Positions 32,741 to 45,940 are shown, counted from the stretch's first letter. The stretch is 64,000 nucleotides of DNA from Rosellinia necatrix (GCA_021209875.1 JAGYVD010000006.1:1178001-1242000), one strand, 5' to 3'. Numbers and translations are program-made. The notes: generated by a model from the letters alone, not told the origin.

Positions 32741-35547
32741 TGTCGTGGAAGAAAGTGATCAAAAGAAAATGGGCGTTTCCAACGGCCGATTCGAATGGCC
32801 AATCTCGGTCGATCCCAGCGGCCGGTGCCAATCAAAGAGTAGCGTCCTAGCAAGGTAAAGGGGGCAATGCCGGCTCTCGTTTGTAGGTTCGGTGGATTTG
32901 CGACGCCGTCGTGGACGTATATCCTCATTCCTCCGCTATTCGCTTTATTTTCGCAGTTCCCGGCGATCACGACACAAGATAACAAGGCTTTCGCCAGTCG
33001 CGCCCATGACCTGACGATACTCTGGCTCGCAAATCGAGCAAGGAGAACCGGGATTACGGCTTCGCGTGGGTGGAGAGGCGGCGACGACACTACGGTAAAA
33101 GAGATGGACTCTCGCGCCGATGGGGGGTAGACGCAAGAAATGAATAAGGAGATCACCAAATGGAGGTATGTAGGTAAGTAACAGCGATCATGACAGGACA
33201 CTACCATACCCAGTACATCCATACACTACACACACCACAGCAAGGAGAGGATGGAGTGTGGTGGGGGTGTCTAGTCTCTTGGCAGATCTCTGATGCATTT
33301 CGACCTCCTGCATAAACTGGTGCGAGCATCGTAGCAGGAGCCAGTCCACTTCTGGGTCAAACGCCGTAGGGAACAGCGAGAGGTTAGGGTCTTCTCGGGC
33401 CTGCATGCTCTGAGCGAGCAGAGCAGCCGTTGGTACATAGCTAGTTATCGCGTGGCAGTCTCATCCGACTCGCGGCCGCCTGCCTGCCTGTTTGGGCCAA
33501 CGATCTCAGGCGGGCTTGTCCTGTCGTCGTAGCTGCCGTCGCCGTCGCGAGTAGGTACGTAGTATAGGCATGCGTACCTAAGCAATAAAAAAAATAAAAA
33601 AAAACACCAAAACAACACCTTAGCTTAGTCGTACAGGGTGCATGCATGCATGCATTAGCCTATTAGGTAGTGTCGAATACAGGTGCTTAGGTTATCTAGG
33701 TGCCTCCGCCGTAGCTGCCAATCTACTACAGTAGTGCATGCAGCGCAGTGTATGTGGTGGTGGATGCAGTGGATGTACTTGTAGGTAGTGGACGTAGTTG
33801 GATGGAGAGTGTGTGTGTACATATGTACCTCAGAAAGTCGTGCAGGCTCCCTTTTCCCTGAGTCGTCGGCTCTTGTTCCCTACCTGCAGCCTGATCAGCC
33901 GAAATGGGACCCTGCTGTAATTTACGGCCGCCGAAAAGGGCGAAACCAGAAGTCATGCAGCTCCTGGCGTGGCCGTGCTGCCCTCCCTTACAACTTACAG
34001 GCCCGGCTAGTGGCTGAACGGAGGCGGGAGGAGCGGATATGGCAGTTCGACCCCTGTCTTGTCCTGCGCCGGCGATTGGGAGGGGTCCCGGGCTATATTC
34101 GGCCTTCTAAGAATCCAAACACGCCCCATTGGCCTTCTTCATCGGACCCCTCATCGCACCCGTCGTGCCTGGCGCTTACCGCATAGTGGCAGCCATGCTA
34201 TCAACAGAATGGATGGTCCATAGGTCACGTCGATGCACCCAACCAAAGGTAAATACGACACCACTACACCACTACACCCCTCTTCCATCGCTCGCCTCAA
34301 TCCTCAGGATCCCATATAAGCCGCCATAGCTCGGATGGCTGATATCCGAAAGTGTTTAAAAAAAAAAAGTCAAACTCGGTGTACGACAAATCGAAAAATA
34401 GAAGAACTCCCTCCCCCAACTTAAAGATAGCCTAGGTTAAGATGTTAGTTATTGAGTGTCGTCGTAGCATGAGCCAGGATGTAGTATAAGTTATCGTCGT
34501 AGGCAAGCCGTCAATTGTTCGGGTCGGGCCCGGGTCGCTGTAAGGCCACCACCCACCTCTTCTCGCATGACCGATAAGTATATTTGTAGATCATTGAGGG
34601 TGTATTTCTAATAGCAAAATGCACACTCCCCGCATCTATCTATCTATCATCTGCCAGTCTTGTACATGAAATGGTTCTCTCGATCATGAATACTGAAGAA
34701 GCTCACGACCTGACAGAACACCGAGTTCCAGATTAATGCCGTATTAGGTTGTGCTTATGTTTCATATACCTGTGGGAAGAAGGAGAGAAGGAGGAGAAGG
34801 GATACTGTACATACATACATACATACATACATACATACATACATACTTAAGGCATTCTTGAAGTGCCACGAAGGCCCGACGGAAGGAGAAAATAGGTATC
34901 TATTGAAGTATCCTATACACATAGATCATAAATAGAAGTCTAACCAACCCATACGTAGTATTCATCCCGAACCCCGCGATTTTGTTGACTAGCAGTGTGA
35001 TGTCCACTTGGTCGGTAACGCTACTCATACTCCCTTAGGTTAGTTAGGCTAGCTAGCCTTCGAACAAGTGGGCTCGATCCAAAAATAGAACTGGGGACTC
35101 TGTTGGACCAAGTTACGTATGTACGCTACACTATGTGGGATCCGTCACTGCATAGCGGTGAAGGAAGACGTCGAGTTAGATCAGATCATCAGCTCGCAAA
35201 GCGACGAAGTCGCGCTCGGGCCATCTGTACCATTCATAACCCGCACTGTCCGAACGCTCCATCACAACAATCAATCAAGCTTTTCACCGTTGAAGATAAC
35301 GGTCGAGGACACGCAGGGAAACGAGGGATGGGATATAGAAATCTCCCGATAATGCACAGGGTCTTGCAGCGCGCACGCAGGACAAAAATAGAACCCGCGT
35401 GTGGAGGTTATCCTTGTATACATACATACATACATATACATACATGCATACGTACGTACACACAGTAACAGTAGTAGTAGTAAGTAGTATGTATGTATAT
35501 ATAGTAGTAGTAGTATTAACGTCTAGTCTGGCAAAAAGAGAGTTGAG
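32741..35547. other. 2.8-kb intergenic region with microsatellites
   Basis: No frame here has a domain or coding character. The first few hundred bases should hold the promoter of the 1186-aa protein gene. Simple repeats occur at about 33635-33653 (GCAT), 34808-34846 (TACA) and 35418-35460 (TACA/TACG), plus AGT runs at about 35467-35515. Confidence 0.5.
34808..34846. repeat. (TACA)n microsatellite
   Basis: A nearly perfect tetranucleotide array of about ten units, with no gene around it. Confidence 0.9.
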
Positions 35548-35643
35548 TGGTCAGTATGAGGGTCGAACTCATGACCTTCGCATTACTTAGTACAATGGAA
35601 TATTGTATTAGTACGACGCTCTAACCAACTGAGCTAACCAACC
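35548..35643 (-). tRNA. tRNA-Ile (anticodon AAT) with 22-nt intron
   Basis: On the minus strand the acceptor arm GGTTGGT pairs with ACTGACC (two G-U pairs). The D arm is GCTC-AGTTGGTTA-GAGC. The anticodon stem TCGTA pairs with TGCGA, and the anticodon loop CTAATA carries AAT. The T arm is ATGAG-TTCGACC-CTCAT. A 22-nt intron begins one base after the anticodon, the canonical position. Removing it leaves 74 nt before CCA, with discriminator A. A- and B-box sequences are intact. Confidence 0.93.
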
Positions 35644-36579
35644 GGTTGATTGTTTGTGCATGCATTACATGCACATATAGTAGTTAGTGCCCATAGTAGT
35701 AGTAGTATTAACACCTTAGTTAGTGTCCATGCATGCACTACACACCACGCACAGACGACTGGTGCCCACTGACCAGCATCAGGCCGTGAGCCAACCGCCT
35801 GGGTCCGCCTCGGATGGACTGCCAGCGGCCAAACAACCCAACCAAGAGGCGCCAACCTATATAGCCGCGAGCCTGCACAGTCAATCAAGCTTTGCTCGGT
35901 ACCTAATACAGAAACAAGAGCCGACAAGCGTAGAAGTCATGATCCGAGTTGCATCACCTGGCAGGATACACCCAGCTACTACTATGCATTCATGCTTCAT
36001 GCATTCGCCTACCAAGGGGCGTATCTAAATGTCTCACTCATATCGGCAGCCCTACCAACGATCTGCCTCTATAGCTTTGGGGTTTCATGTTGTAAGGGTG
36101 CGATCACCCATCTGCATAGCGCTTAGCAAGACCGCAAGAAGGCATCAATCAATACTAAATATAGCTACTACCTATTGACAAACCTCCCGTCCATGCCTAC
36201 ATCCGCCGAATCGCGCCAATGAACAGAGCCGCAATACCAATACATCAACACAGACAAGCTATTTCCGCGGGGCGACTCGAATGGGCAAGGACATATAGCA
36301 TACGCATGCATGGATGACCAGAACGAATGATATGTATCGTTGGCATGAATCGAAGGGGAGCATGAGGATGTGCCACGAGGTCGAGACGAAATTGACAACC
36401 CCCACCAAGTAAAAATGGCCTCTAGCATTCCTACAAGACCGTAAGGCGGCTAAAGCTCTCAACTTCAAGTAGTTAAGCAGGCGTGATGAGATAAATTTGG
36501 GTCTCTCGACATACATACCTTACAGAGACCAAAATTACGGCACGTAGAGATATCAAGTTGAGATTATGCATACATAATG

Positions 36580-37020
36580 TGTTGTCAGTATAGGGACTTA
36601 TGTTCATGTCTAATTTGCTGGTTTGATAAGTGATCCGACTATCAATCCAATCTCAGCAATATTCAATCCCGTCAAGCTGATAATGGTAGCTCTGATATCA
36701 AGTACTTGATATGGCACCCGGAATACGGAAGTCGTACCATATGGCAACAATCTTACATATCAAAGCTAATAGTTTCATTGCTAAAGAGTCAAATAATGAT
36801 TTAAGGGTACCTGTACTTATGCTAATGTGTGGCAACAGCGAGAGTGGTTCTATTGATTACTCCTAAATTACCACTGATATTGAAATCATCACGGTAGATG
36901 TCACGGAACTAGTCTTGACCTAAGGACTCCACTAGGGCACGGGCCAGAATACTGTATATAAAAGAAGCGAGTAGCTGGCGACTGACCAAGTGAGGAACCT
37001 TCCCTCCTTGTGCAATAACA
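36580..37020. repeat. Putative solo LTR (TGTTG...CAATAACA)
   Basis: This 441-bp segment starts TGTTGTCAG and ends GTGCAATAACA, giving TGTT/AACA inverted ends. It has a TATA-like TGTATATAAAAG about 65 bp before the end, followed by a pyrimidine-rich CCTTCCCTCCTTG. These are usual LTR features. The flanking bases (TAATG left, TAAGT right) form only an imperfect duplication, so the borders are uncertain. There is no second copy in the window. Confidence 0.45.
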
Positions 37021-37382
37021 TAAGTTATTTCTGGAGCTACCAGTAGTACGAACTGCGACAGTAGATATGTTATGTATATTTGTGTATGATGAACATATTA
37101 AGAACTGTGTTATATCAAAGAAAAGTCTGTGGAAATAAATATCCTTCTGATATCGGAATCATGTATCCGTCGGAATAAGCTGCATTTATTTCATCAATCA
37201 CTTGCCAGGTGCCATGTACATAGCGCAACAAATGATAAGCCATGATACAACCCACGCATAGCTTTCACAAATGTTATTTGGGGGCTAAAGGAGGTCAGTT
37301 GAGAATAAAAGGCAATACGCCTCAATTTTAGAGTTGTTGGCCTCGTGATGATCTAGGTTTTCTGTATTGCTAATAATAGTTT

Positions 37383-37462
37383 CCCAAAACCACGTAAGAA
37401 GTCGCCCCAAAACCACGTGAGAAGTCACCCCAAAACCACATAAGAAGCCGCCCCCAAACTAC
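37383..37462. repeat. 23-bp tandem repeat, 3.5 copies
   Basis: Three consecutive 23-mers of the form CCCAAAACCACGTAAGAAGTC(G/A)C, and a partial fourth, differ only by transitions (GTAAG/GTGAG/ATAAG, GTC/GCC). No coding frame is associated with them. Confidence 0.9.
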
Positions 37463-38341
37463 TATGTATGGGAGAGAGTGAGTGATTGGGGGTCAATGCT
37501 TTCCCTATCTTTGCCGATGCCGAAACTGCCCGGCTGTAGAAAGAAATTTGACCAAATGTCAACAGCCGTACTGCCGTCGTCTCAAGGCCCAACACTTAGG
37601 GTGTAACATGAAGCTATAGGAGCACCTACAAGACGACCAGTAGTGATAATTCTCAGGGGGACGGTAGATAGCAGTATGAAGGGTATGCACGCCAACAACC
37701 TAGGTTGGGGGTATTTCATTTATCATGGGGAGACAACCGAGTTGGGGCCGCCGGTTACCATAATTGATCTATGTCATTCCCAGTGCTCAAACTTCCTACC
37801 TTATTCGTGCCCGGTTTCAATAGCTATGGCTGGTTTCCGTTTCGCAATAAAATCCACGTCACGAATTCAATAATTCCGTTGTAAATAGCGCTGGAGGCGA
37901 TGCTTAACATAACACCATATAGTTATAGTGTGTCACTTTTCCTATTGATCACTCAATTTCGTCTGTGTCTCAGTTTGATGTATGGAGATCTGTCGGAACC
38001 TGCTACTAGTGCCTCTTTAGTAAGCTCCGAATTCATTTTCAACAGCCATCTCCCAGCAATCTCAATAAGCCATCTATGCCCATGTAGCTATTATGCCTTC
38101 AATACCAACGTGGTACGCCAAATTCTATGCCGTTATTTTCACTCTATGGCCCCGGTGGGCCAAAACCTGTTCTAATCCAGGCTGCAATACCGGCATGTGA
38201 GATTAGAAGCCTTCATATTCAAGTTTCGAAAGAAGATTATCGGTTGCAATCGAAGAGCGAGCTACGATCCGGGGAGAGAAACTAAAAAAAAAAAAAAAAA
38301 GAATGCAATCTCTGGTCATCGCTTATCGACGGCAATCCATC

Positions 38342-41300
38342 TTAGATACCCATCTGCATCACACCACGGGCCAAAGCCTCGATTTCGTGGGCATGTCGGA
38401 CGCCCTCGACAGCCTGGTGATTGGTGCCGCCGACGGGGGCGCCGCATTCCGGACATCTGGCCTGCTGCATCGGCATGCCGCACTCGCCGATCGTGAACGG
38501 GTGGCCGTTCGCGCAGGTGTACCAGTGGCCGGTGCCGGAGAACTCCCTGGCCATGGCCTGGTACACGGCCTTCGTCTCCTCCGCCGACACGCTGGCGTAG
38601 AACACCGCGTCGCGCAGCGTCTTCTGGGCCGCTTCGATCTCGGGCCGGAGCGCGGCGATGGATGGGTACCGGTCGACGAGCCCGCTCGCGGCGGCGAGGT
38701 GGGTCAGCCCTCGGCCTCTCAGCTTGTCGCGGATGTCGGACGACGTCTCGGCAGGGGTCGTCGGGCCGTCCTTGGGTGGCTCGGGTGTGAGGGTGCGCGC
38801 GAAGGCGCAGAACTGGGCGAGGTAGATGTGGCCTTCGGCCTGCTCCCGGGGGTACAGGGCTGACTTGGCCATATCGATGAGGGCCTCGCAGTCCTCCATG
38901 TGTTTGGTCAGGTCCAGCTTGATCTCGGGCCGGAGGGCGATGAGCGGTTTGCGGATCGTCATAAAATTGGCGAAGATGGTGATCTCGCATCGGAGCGACA
39001 ACGCGGAAGCCTGCAGTACGCCTTTCACTTGTAGCGCGGACTCGTCGAAAGCAAACGCCCCAGCGATCTTCCGCTGTCTTGTTGCATGGCGGACGTGATT
39101 TGCAACAAGCTGCAAGGGCTGTTCTTCTGTACGGACTCGACCGATAAATGCCCTAGTCTGTTCCCAAAGACGGATAGCATCCTTGTACCTGGAATCGTTA
39201 ACCCAGTTGCGGATGAAGTTCAGTTGTTGAAGACGCCCCTTAGAAAACACAAGCTGTTGTGGTCGAACTTGTTGTGTCTGTTGCTGTATCACGGGTGCCT
39301 GGAACGCCTCAAGCCCTACCTGCACATCGACAAGCTGACCTGCTAATTTTAAGAACTCGCTGTGCGACCAAGAAATAAACTTCTTTGTCGCTTCATCGAG
39401 CATGGCACGGCGAACAATCCTGCCGTATCGGGCAATATTCCGTAGGGAGCCCCGGCAGGTGGGACACGTCTTGACCTCGTCCATCGAAAACGGCGTAGAG
39501 CTACTAGACAACGCCACTGGGCTTGAATCTTCTTCGGCAGACATCTCATAATGTGCTTTCAAGTCCATGATGCCATCCATGTTGGTCTTGGTAATGAAAT
39601 GGCCGCAGTCTGGAAATATGCATGGGTCCTCATCAAGGTTAATCTCATGGTACTCCATGCCCATGATAAAATCGACCATCGTGGATCTGACTTCGCCGGC
39701 GCCACAGATTTGGCAGTACTTTTGATCGGGGCATGCTTCACCGCAGAGCGAGGGACCTTTGAAAAAAAAAAAAAAAAAAGTTAGATACTCATAGTGTCCT
39801 AGGGGGTGGGTGATAAATAGTGTGGGCGGCATGTGCACGGGTTTGACTTACATTGATGCCCACATGCTAGAAGCTGTTCGCATCGTCTCGAGCAGGGAAT
39901 CCAGTCGCATGGTGCCGCGCAAGGCATTGTACATTTTTGATGAGGACAGGCAGATGAGCAACATTGCTCGGCACAAGGCGCACAAGGCTCATGGCACTTC
40001 TTGCTACACTTTGAATGACTGCAGCGCACCTCACAGGGGGCGGAGCACGGTGAGCAGGCTTGTTTACCATGACATGCTTGTCTGCAGCCGTGGCGACATG
40101 CTGTGTAGGGCCGATTGCATAATTGCCGGCATACTTCGTGGTGCACTCGTTCCACAACGCTGCCATTTCTGTCTTTGCAACGATGACACTGACTCTGACA
40201 CGTATGGCCACATGATTGAGGGTCGCCGCAGATGCTGGCGCATCTGTAGCTAGAAGAGGTGACATCAATATTACAGGGAACCGTGACAGCGTGGTTGCAA
40301 CCAGGCACAGTCTTGACAACTGGCTCCTTGCAAATAATGGAAGATAGATCCTGGAACTGCCAGCATACAGCTTTCGTTATTTTGTGACCACAGGGTAGTG
40401 ATATGTTCAAGCCGGTCAATCTTTCGACACATTTGGGTTCGCACTTATCCCCGCAGGACAATTTACAATGATGCTCGCAGCCCTTTTTGGGTCGAGGACA
40501 TGGCTCAAGGCACCTCACGGCGTTGTGAAGCACCTGACAGTGACAGCGGTTGATGCAGGCATGCCCGCAGGACAGCCTTTGGTCACACTGCCGAAGGCAC
40601 CCTCCCTCGGGGGAGAATTGCAGAAAGTGGTCAGGCGTCGAAACTTCAATCGGGTGATCTGGGTGACGGGGACATTGGAGTTCTAGAGTAGGTCCAATGT
40701 TATTTTTGTTCTTCAGCATGGTAATGACGTGTGCCCACATTGGGATGCGCTCGTATGTGTCGGAATTGCTGATTATATACATCCCATGCTTTGCTCGGGA
40801 TAAGAGCACGTTGATACGATTGGGCGTGTTCAAAAACCCACAACGCTTCTCATTATTGCTCCGGACAAGGGAAATAACGACAACCTTGGCCTCTTCACCT
40901 TGGAAGTTGTCTACTGTAGCGAGGCGGATGCTCTTTAGCAGGGTTGTTTGAACTGGTGCATCGAGTGCACGGGCAGGAGACTCTTCCTGCTCTCCAACCT
41001 CGTTGGCGTCCATGGCCGATAACTCTTCGAGATCTCTGTCGCCAACGGATATCTGGAGCGAGGTCTGCATTTCTCGGCGGAGGCGGTGAAGTTGTCCAAG
41101 ATAGGGGGTAATCACGGCGATATCGTCAGGGCCGTATGTCCCCTGTCGAACAAGGTGCTGAACAAGTGCTACCGTCATATCAATCTCAAATGCGTTCGTG
41201 TGTGAATTAGACGTTGGATCTTGTTGTTGTGCTCGGTCTTCCGGCACGCTATGCTGAAACCAAAAAAGGCGTTTCTTCATGCCCTTCACTTCTGGGTATT

Positions 41301-44300
41301 TGGCAACACCGCCACCATCTACTAACGAGGGGTACAAGGTCTGGCGTATTAGCTCCGATATGCTAGGGTGCATGCGGCGCTGCGTATCGAGAGTACTAAA
41401 CGGGAGCCTTTGGCTTTCGTCCCGCGACGGCTTGACTAAGCGCTCGAACAAAGATACATCTAATGAATACTGCACTCCACGTGGGTTTGCAGAGCTCAAG
41501 TCGTAGTTCTGAATCTGCGGTCGTAGTTGCAAATGGTCACCAATAAGGATGCAGTGCTCGATCGAAGGAAGTAGTGCTGTGAGGTTATGCGCTTCGAGAA
41601 CCTCGCCTGCCTCCTCACCTGTTCATAACAGTTAGCAATACCATATGCCTTATAAAGTATTATAGATAGTTTCAAACATCAGACGACGAGAGATGATATA
41701 GAACTTCACTGAGCCGGCCCACAACAAGGCCCAAATGGTTTTCCAGGAACCATAGGTCGTGTATAGACGATTAGTTAAATGTCACTTACATATCAATACT
41801 TTGCATCTTAGCCTTCTAAGAAGATCCAGGTTTCTGGCCAGGCCGGTGGTTGTTACTCCAACAACACCTGCATCAGATAGGCATCGTAAGTCCACCTCTC
41901 GAGTGACTCGGTTGCGTTGTGATACTGTCTCGACATATTCTTTGTGATTGTCGAGTATATCCTGGATAATTGGATCGCGCATTTCACGTTGCCAGTGGTT
42001 ATACAGGAGATGGCGTTCTGTATGTGACATGGTCCAGAGGCCTATTAGTGCCAATTGTTCGACTCGACGTATGGGGGTAGCCGCTTCAGAGGAGCGCCCA
42101 CTACGCAGCCACTGATCCACCAGTTGATGGGACTGACGCCTCACTTCCTGGAACCCATCTTCATCTACTACTGTTCCAAATAAGGCTTGGTGGTGTTGGG
42201 GGTGGTGCTGTGACAAATAAGCCTCAAGAGCCGATCGACCAAGACAATGCTCAAGATTCGTCAGGGACATCGTTATACTACGCTCTTGGAGGTCCAATGT
42301 CGATCGTGTTTCCCAGAGAGAACTTTTCTCTGGCTTTGTACGAGGGGCGGACCTGGCGACAGCTCGGAGATTGACACTCTCTAAACGTTCGGACTTAGAA
42401 CGAGAACCGATACGTATGATTTGATTCACTCCATCATCTAGCAAATGCTCTAGTAATTGATCCAAGGCATGGTTTGTCTGACATATTTAGCGGTTAGCAA
42501 TCACTAGGGGGGCGAAAATTAGATCTTCCAGAGGCACTCACGTAGCAAACACATAGAATAGGACCAATGTTCCCCTTTTGTTTATTCGCAAGAAGAACCT
42601 TGATAATTTTTTCGCCTGTGTAGCTCTTTCCCGTTCCAGGAGGCCCTTGGATTAAAGCGAGACCCCGAGATAAACTGTCGAGGAGAGCCGATGACTGTGT
42701 CTCATCCAATGTGGAATGTTGGGTAAGTGTTTTAGGATCTAGGTGTTGGGTGGGCGAGAACCTTAGCTTAGCGCCATCTTTCGCTAGGCATTCCAGGTCA
42801 AAGTAGAAGTCGGCTTTGGTTGAGTACTGAGGAGGTGTAATCTTAACGGTGCCGGTGGTTGGCGTTAGCGGAGCGAGTAAGTCGACGAATGGCACATTTG
42901 GGGTTCGTGACATCATTTTAAGTGCCTCTAGAGTGTGCTGAAAGGAAGCGAGTAACACGCCCGGGAACTCTACGAGACATCGCCTGTGCCGAGGCCCGAC
43001 TTGTTGATACCAAGAAAGAGCCTGCTGCACACTATCGTTGGTAAGCTCTGCTAGGTTTAGGTGCACATATGCGGATTCGTCGTCGTCGGCCAGCGAGGGG
43101 CTCTTTCCCCCAGGCGTCTCTTCTGAGATATTGGTGCTCTGGTTTCCTTTGCCTTTCTGGTCACCAGTTATGATGGTCGTTTCAGCGACGACACAGAAGA
43201 GTACTGATGCATCCTCACTGATGACGCATACCAGCGCACCAGGTTGCAGACGTTTAGATTGTGTCCACCATTCCCGACGTTTCTGGCGACTGGTGCTCTT
43301 TGGCTGTGATAAACCCACCAACAGATCTAGGCCGTTTAAGCGCTCGAATGAAGCAGAAACTGGCTCTACATTCTCATACATGTATGTGAATACACCTTGT
43401 CTTTCGTGACGTCGTGTTTGTTGGCCCCGATTCTGACTTTGCATCGTTTCCAACAGGTCACGGACTGCATCTCGCAGCTGGCCTACTGTATCCTCTCGGA
43501 GCAGACGAAATTCACGATCAAGGCGTCCCCTGATACCTGGCATGTGGAAGGTCGAGGGATCGTTGCTAGGTAAGTATTCCCCTCGGCTTGAGATAACCTC
43601 ATTGCGCGTGGGTAAGATGCTAATGTCGGCGATGTTATGATGGTCATTGTCATGACGGCGGCCTGATGCCGAGAGACGGCCGGGAAGAGTTTTAGGTAGT
43701 GTAAACTCAGCTCGTGATCCGATTCTTTGTGTTATTGGGTTACGGGATGATGGTAGCTCATCCCCTATCCCAAGGCGACAATTGATGTAGCGAAGCCATT
43801 TATGGGACTGAAGCATCAAGAAATCATTGGATGTCATATTCGGGCCTTGTAGAATAGAAGAGACCCGCTGAGTAACAGTCTTGAAGGTTTGATCAATGAT
43901 ATTGGACGTATTGCAATCAATCATTTTGGATAGCACTGCAAGACACGCCTCAGCTATGACTAGCTTAGACGGGGATGAATTAGTCGTTGTTGACCCGCCG
44001 GTGGTAATAGGAGCCGACTGAGCAAGGTTGATGGCGAAATCAAAAACAGCCTTCATCCGCCGGCTGCCTACACCCTGCAAGAAGTTGTAAATGGCAGCGA
44101 CCTGCTGCTCGAGCACCGCAGAATCAACAACATGCAGGTGTGTGATGAGGGCAAAAAGGGGCTGCATCTGCTTAGCCCAGAGATCTTGCCTTGCACAGTC
44201 GTCAACAGCGTTAGGTATGTGTTTCTCAACGAGCAAACGGATATGGCTCAGACCGTCTTCATCGGCAAGGAGCTTGACGGCTTCCTGACATCCGCTTGGG

Positions 44301-44602
44301 TCGCCTTCGACCAACTTTACGGCCAATTGGAAGAAACGGTCGGAGATGGCTCGGTTGGGATTGCGGCGTCCTTGGCGAAGTAGTCGTTTCCACTCTAAGA
44401 GATCGTCTTCCGTTCTTCCGCTCGGACTCGGTCGCTGTCGGTCGCTCGCGGCCGACGGGCTCGCGTGCCTATTCCACACCGGGTCGTGCAGACCGTGGGC
44501 AGGGTTGGTTAAATCGTGGGAGAATCTACATCGTGCTCCAAACGTGCATTTGCCTCTGCCGAAATGCAGGCAGGGCTTTTTAGGGAGACGAGGGTTGTCC
44601 AT
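38342..44602 (-). CDS. CCCH/SF1-helicase/NF-X1/RZ-finger protein (ZNFX1-like)
   Basis: There are four exons: 44602-42542, 42477-41790, 41618-39852 and 39756-38342. Introns are 64, 171 and 95 bp with GTGAGT or GTAAGT donors and TGCTAAC-, TTGCTAAC- and TCTAAC-type branches. All joins are in frame (CVCY/TNHALDQLLE, KVLIC/EEAGEV, HQC/PSLCGEAC), giving 1976 aa. An N-terminal CCCH finger (C11, C19, C25, H29) is followed by a superfamily-1 helicase core: GPPGTGKS (653-660), EEAGE (918-922), GDHLQLRP (943-950), TVDNFQGEE (about 1151-1159) and NRINVLLSRAKHG (about 1183-1195). About ten NF-X1-type Cys-rich repeats (about 1255-1500) and a C-terminal RZ finger (about 1917-1952, ANGHPFTIGECG then CPECGAPVGG) complete it. 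All motifs are intact. Relatives include animal ZNFX1, S. pombe Hrr1 and Neurospora SAD-3, which act in small-RNA silencing. I infer a similar RNA role here, but orthology to a given one is untested. Confidence 0.93.
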
Positions 44603-45198
44603 ATTTTGGCCGTGTTAGGCTCATCGGCGGCCCAACTTTGACGCTCGGGTGTATTGGCAATGACGATGTAGGGGTCGGGATGTGGGTTGCAGCTTTGGAA
44701 AGGTCGGGTGTCTCGAGCCTGAGGTTGTGTTAGCTAAGTACCTCTCTACGATGACGGTTCATTAGGTAGAGTGTGAATGAGATTTGGGGGCTGGAAGGGT
44801 GCCTTGAGCATAAGTGCCGTTTGAAAAGGCGGAGAAAGCACACAGGGGGCGGATGAGAGTTTCTGGGGCAACAGGGTGACGGAAAGACAGAATATCGGAA
44901 GAAACGCAGGCCTACCAGTTTCTAGAAATTCAATTGATTGGAGGTGTGAATCCTGTGGCAGACGAGACGAGAGTCGTGGCTCTGATTTACGGTGCCACGA
45001 TGTGCACCGGGCATCTCATTCGGCGGATGGTAAGCCTGGATATGAGACCTACAGCCGAGTTCGTTCTTGATGCAGTGGGAAGGGGAAAGGTGAAAACTCC
45101 TTTGTTTATCCGGCCCCGGTATGTGACCAGAAGAAGTGACCAGTCTGTTGATAGTTGCCTAGTTGCCTAGTTGCGAAGAGTGATACCAGAGTGAGATC

Positions 45199-45253
45199 GG
45201 AGTGATACCGGAATGATACCGGAATGATACTGGAATGATACTGAAATGATACT
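45199..45253. repeat. 11-bp tandem repeat (GGAATGATACY), 5 copies
   Basis: Five units in perfect 11-bp register differ by single transitions (GGAGTGATACC, GGAATGATACC, GGAATGATACT, GAAATGATACT). They stand in noncoding DNA. Confidence 0.88.
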
Positions 45254-45940
45254 CAAGCCCATGCCGTCAAGGGTATTATTTATTGACCACATACCACATA
45301 TGCCAACCGGATCCCGTCATATAGCAAGTATAAACACATATATAACTATCCGGATAGTGGCATACAACTAGGTACCATAATACAAGACAAGCTACGAAGG
45401 ACAGTGCTATGTGGTTATCCGTCACAGTGCCCGACCGCTTGCCTGCAACCTAGTACCTACTCTCCATCCATCCCACCTACATGCAGCCCAACTTACCTAC
45501 TTACCTGCTGCCTAAGTAAGTAGGTACCCAGTAGTTATCTAATACTTGCTACCTAAATCACAACTAGGGTGCTCAAGTATAGACCAAGGTGGCTGCAGTT
45601 GACCAACTTTTCAACTTTCAACTCAATGGTCAGTAATACGGATGCAATGTTCGCATTATATGACCACCGCCTCATCCGCCCCCACTGCATGCACCCGGAG
45701 TAAAAGTGACCGACTCCGACGCTCCCAACCCGCGCCCAACAAGCGCCGGACACTGAATATATAATATATAGGAGATACTTACCACAGCTCGTTTGGAAAA
45801 GGCTAACCAGATTAATTTGACTTGTAATTAATTCTGTTGGCGTGTGTATAAGAAAAAAAAAAAAAACTAGGACTTTTGATTCGTGGACATGTCAATTGGG
45901 GTTCTACTAAAACACTGATTTTCATTAAAAAATATAACAT

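Larger units (their letters stand above)
35644..38341. other. 2.7-kb intergenic region with repeat remnants
   Basis: No supported gene is present. The region includes a putative solo LTR (36580-37020), a 23-bp tandem repeat (37383-37462), a Cys-rich short frame (37482-37619) and an A18 run at 38283-38300. The short ORFs at 36168-36516 and 37643-38175 have no domain. Confidence 0.5.
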
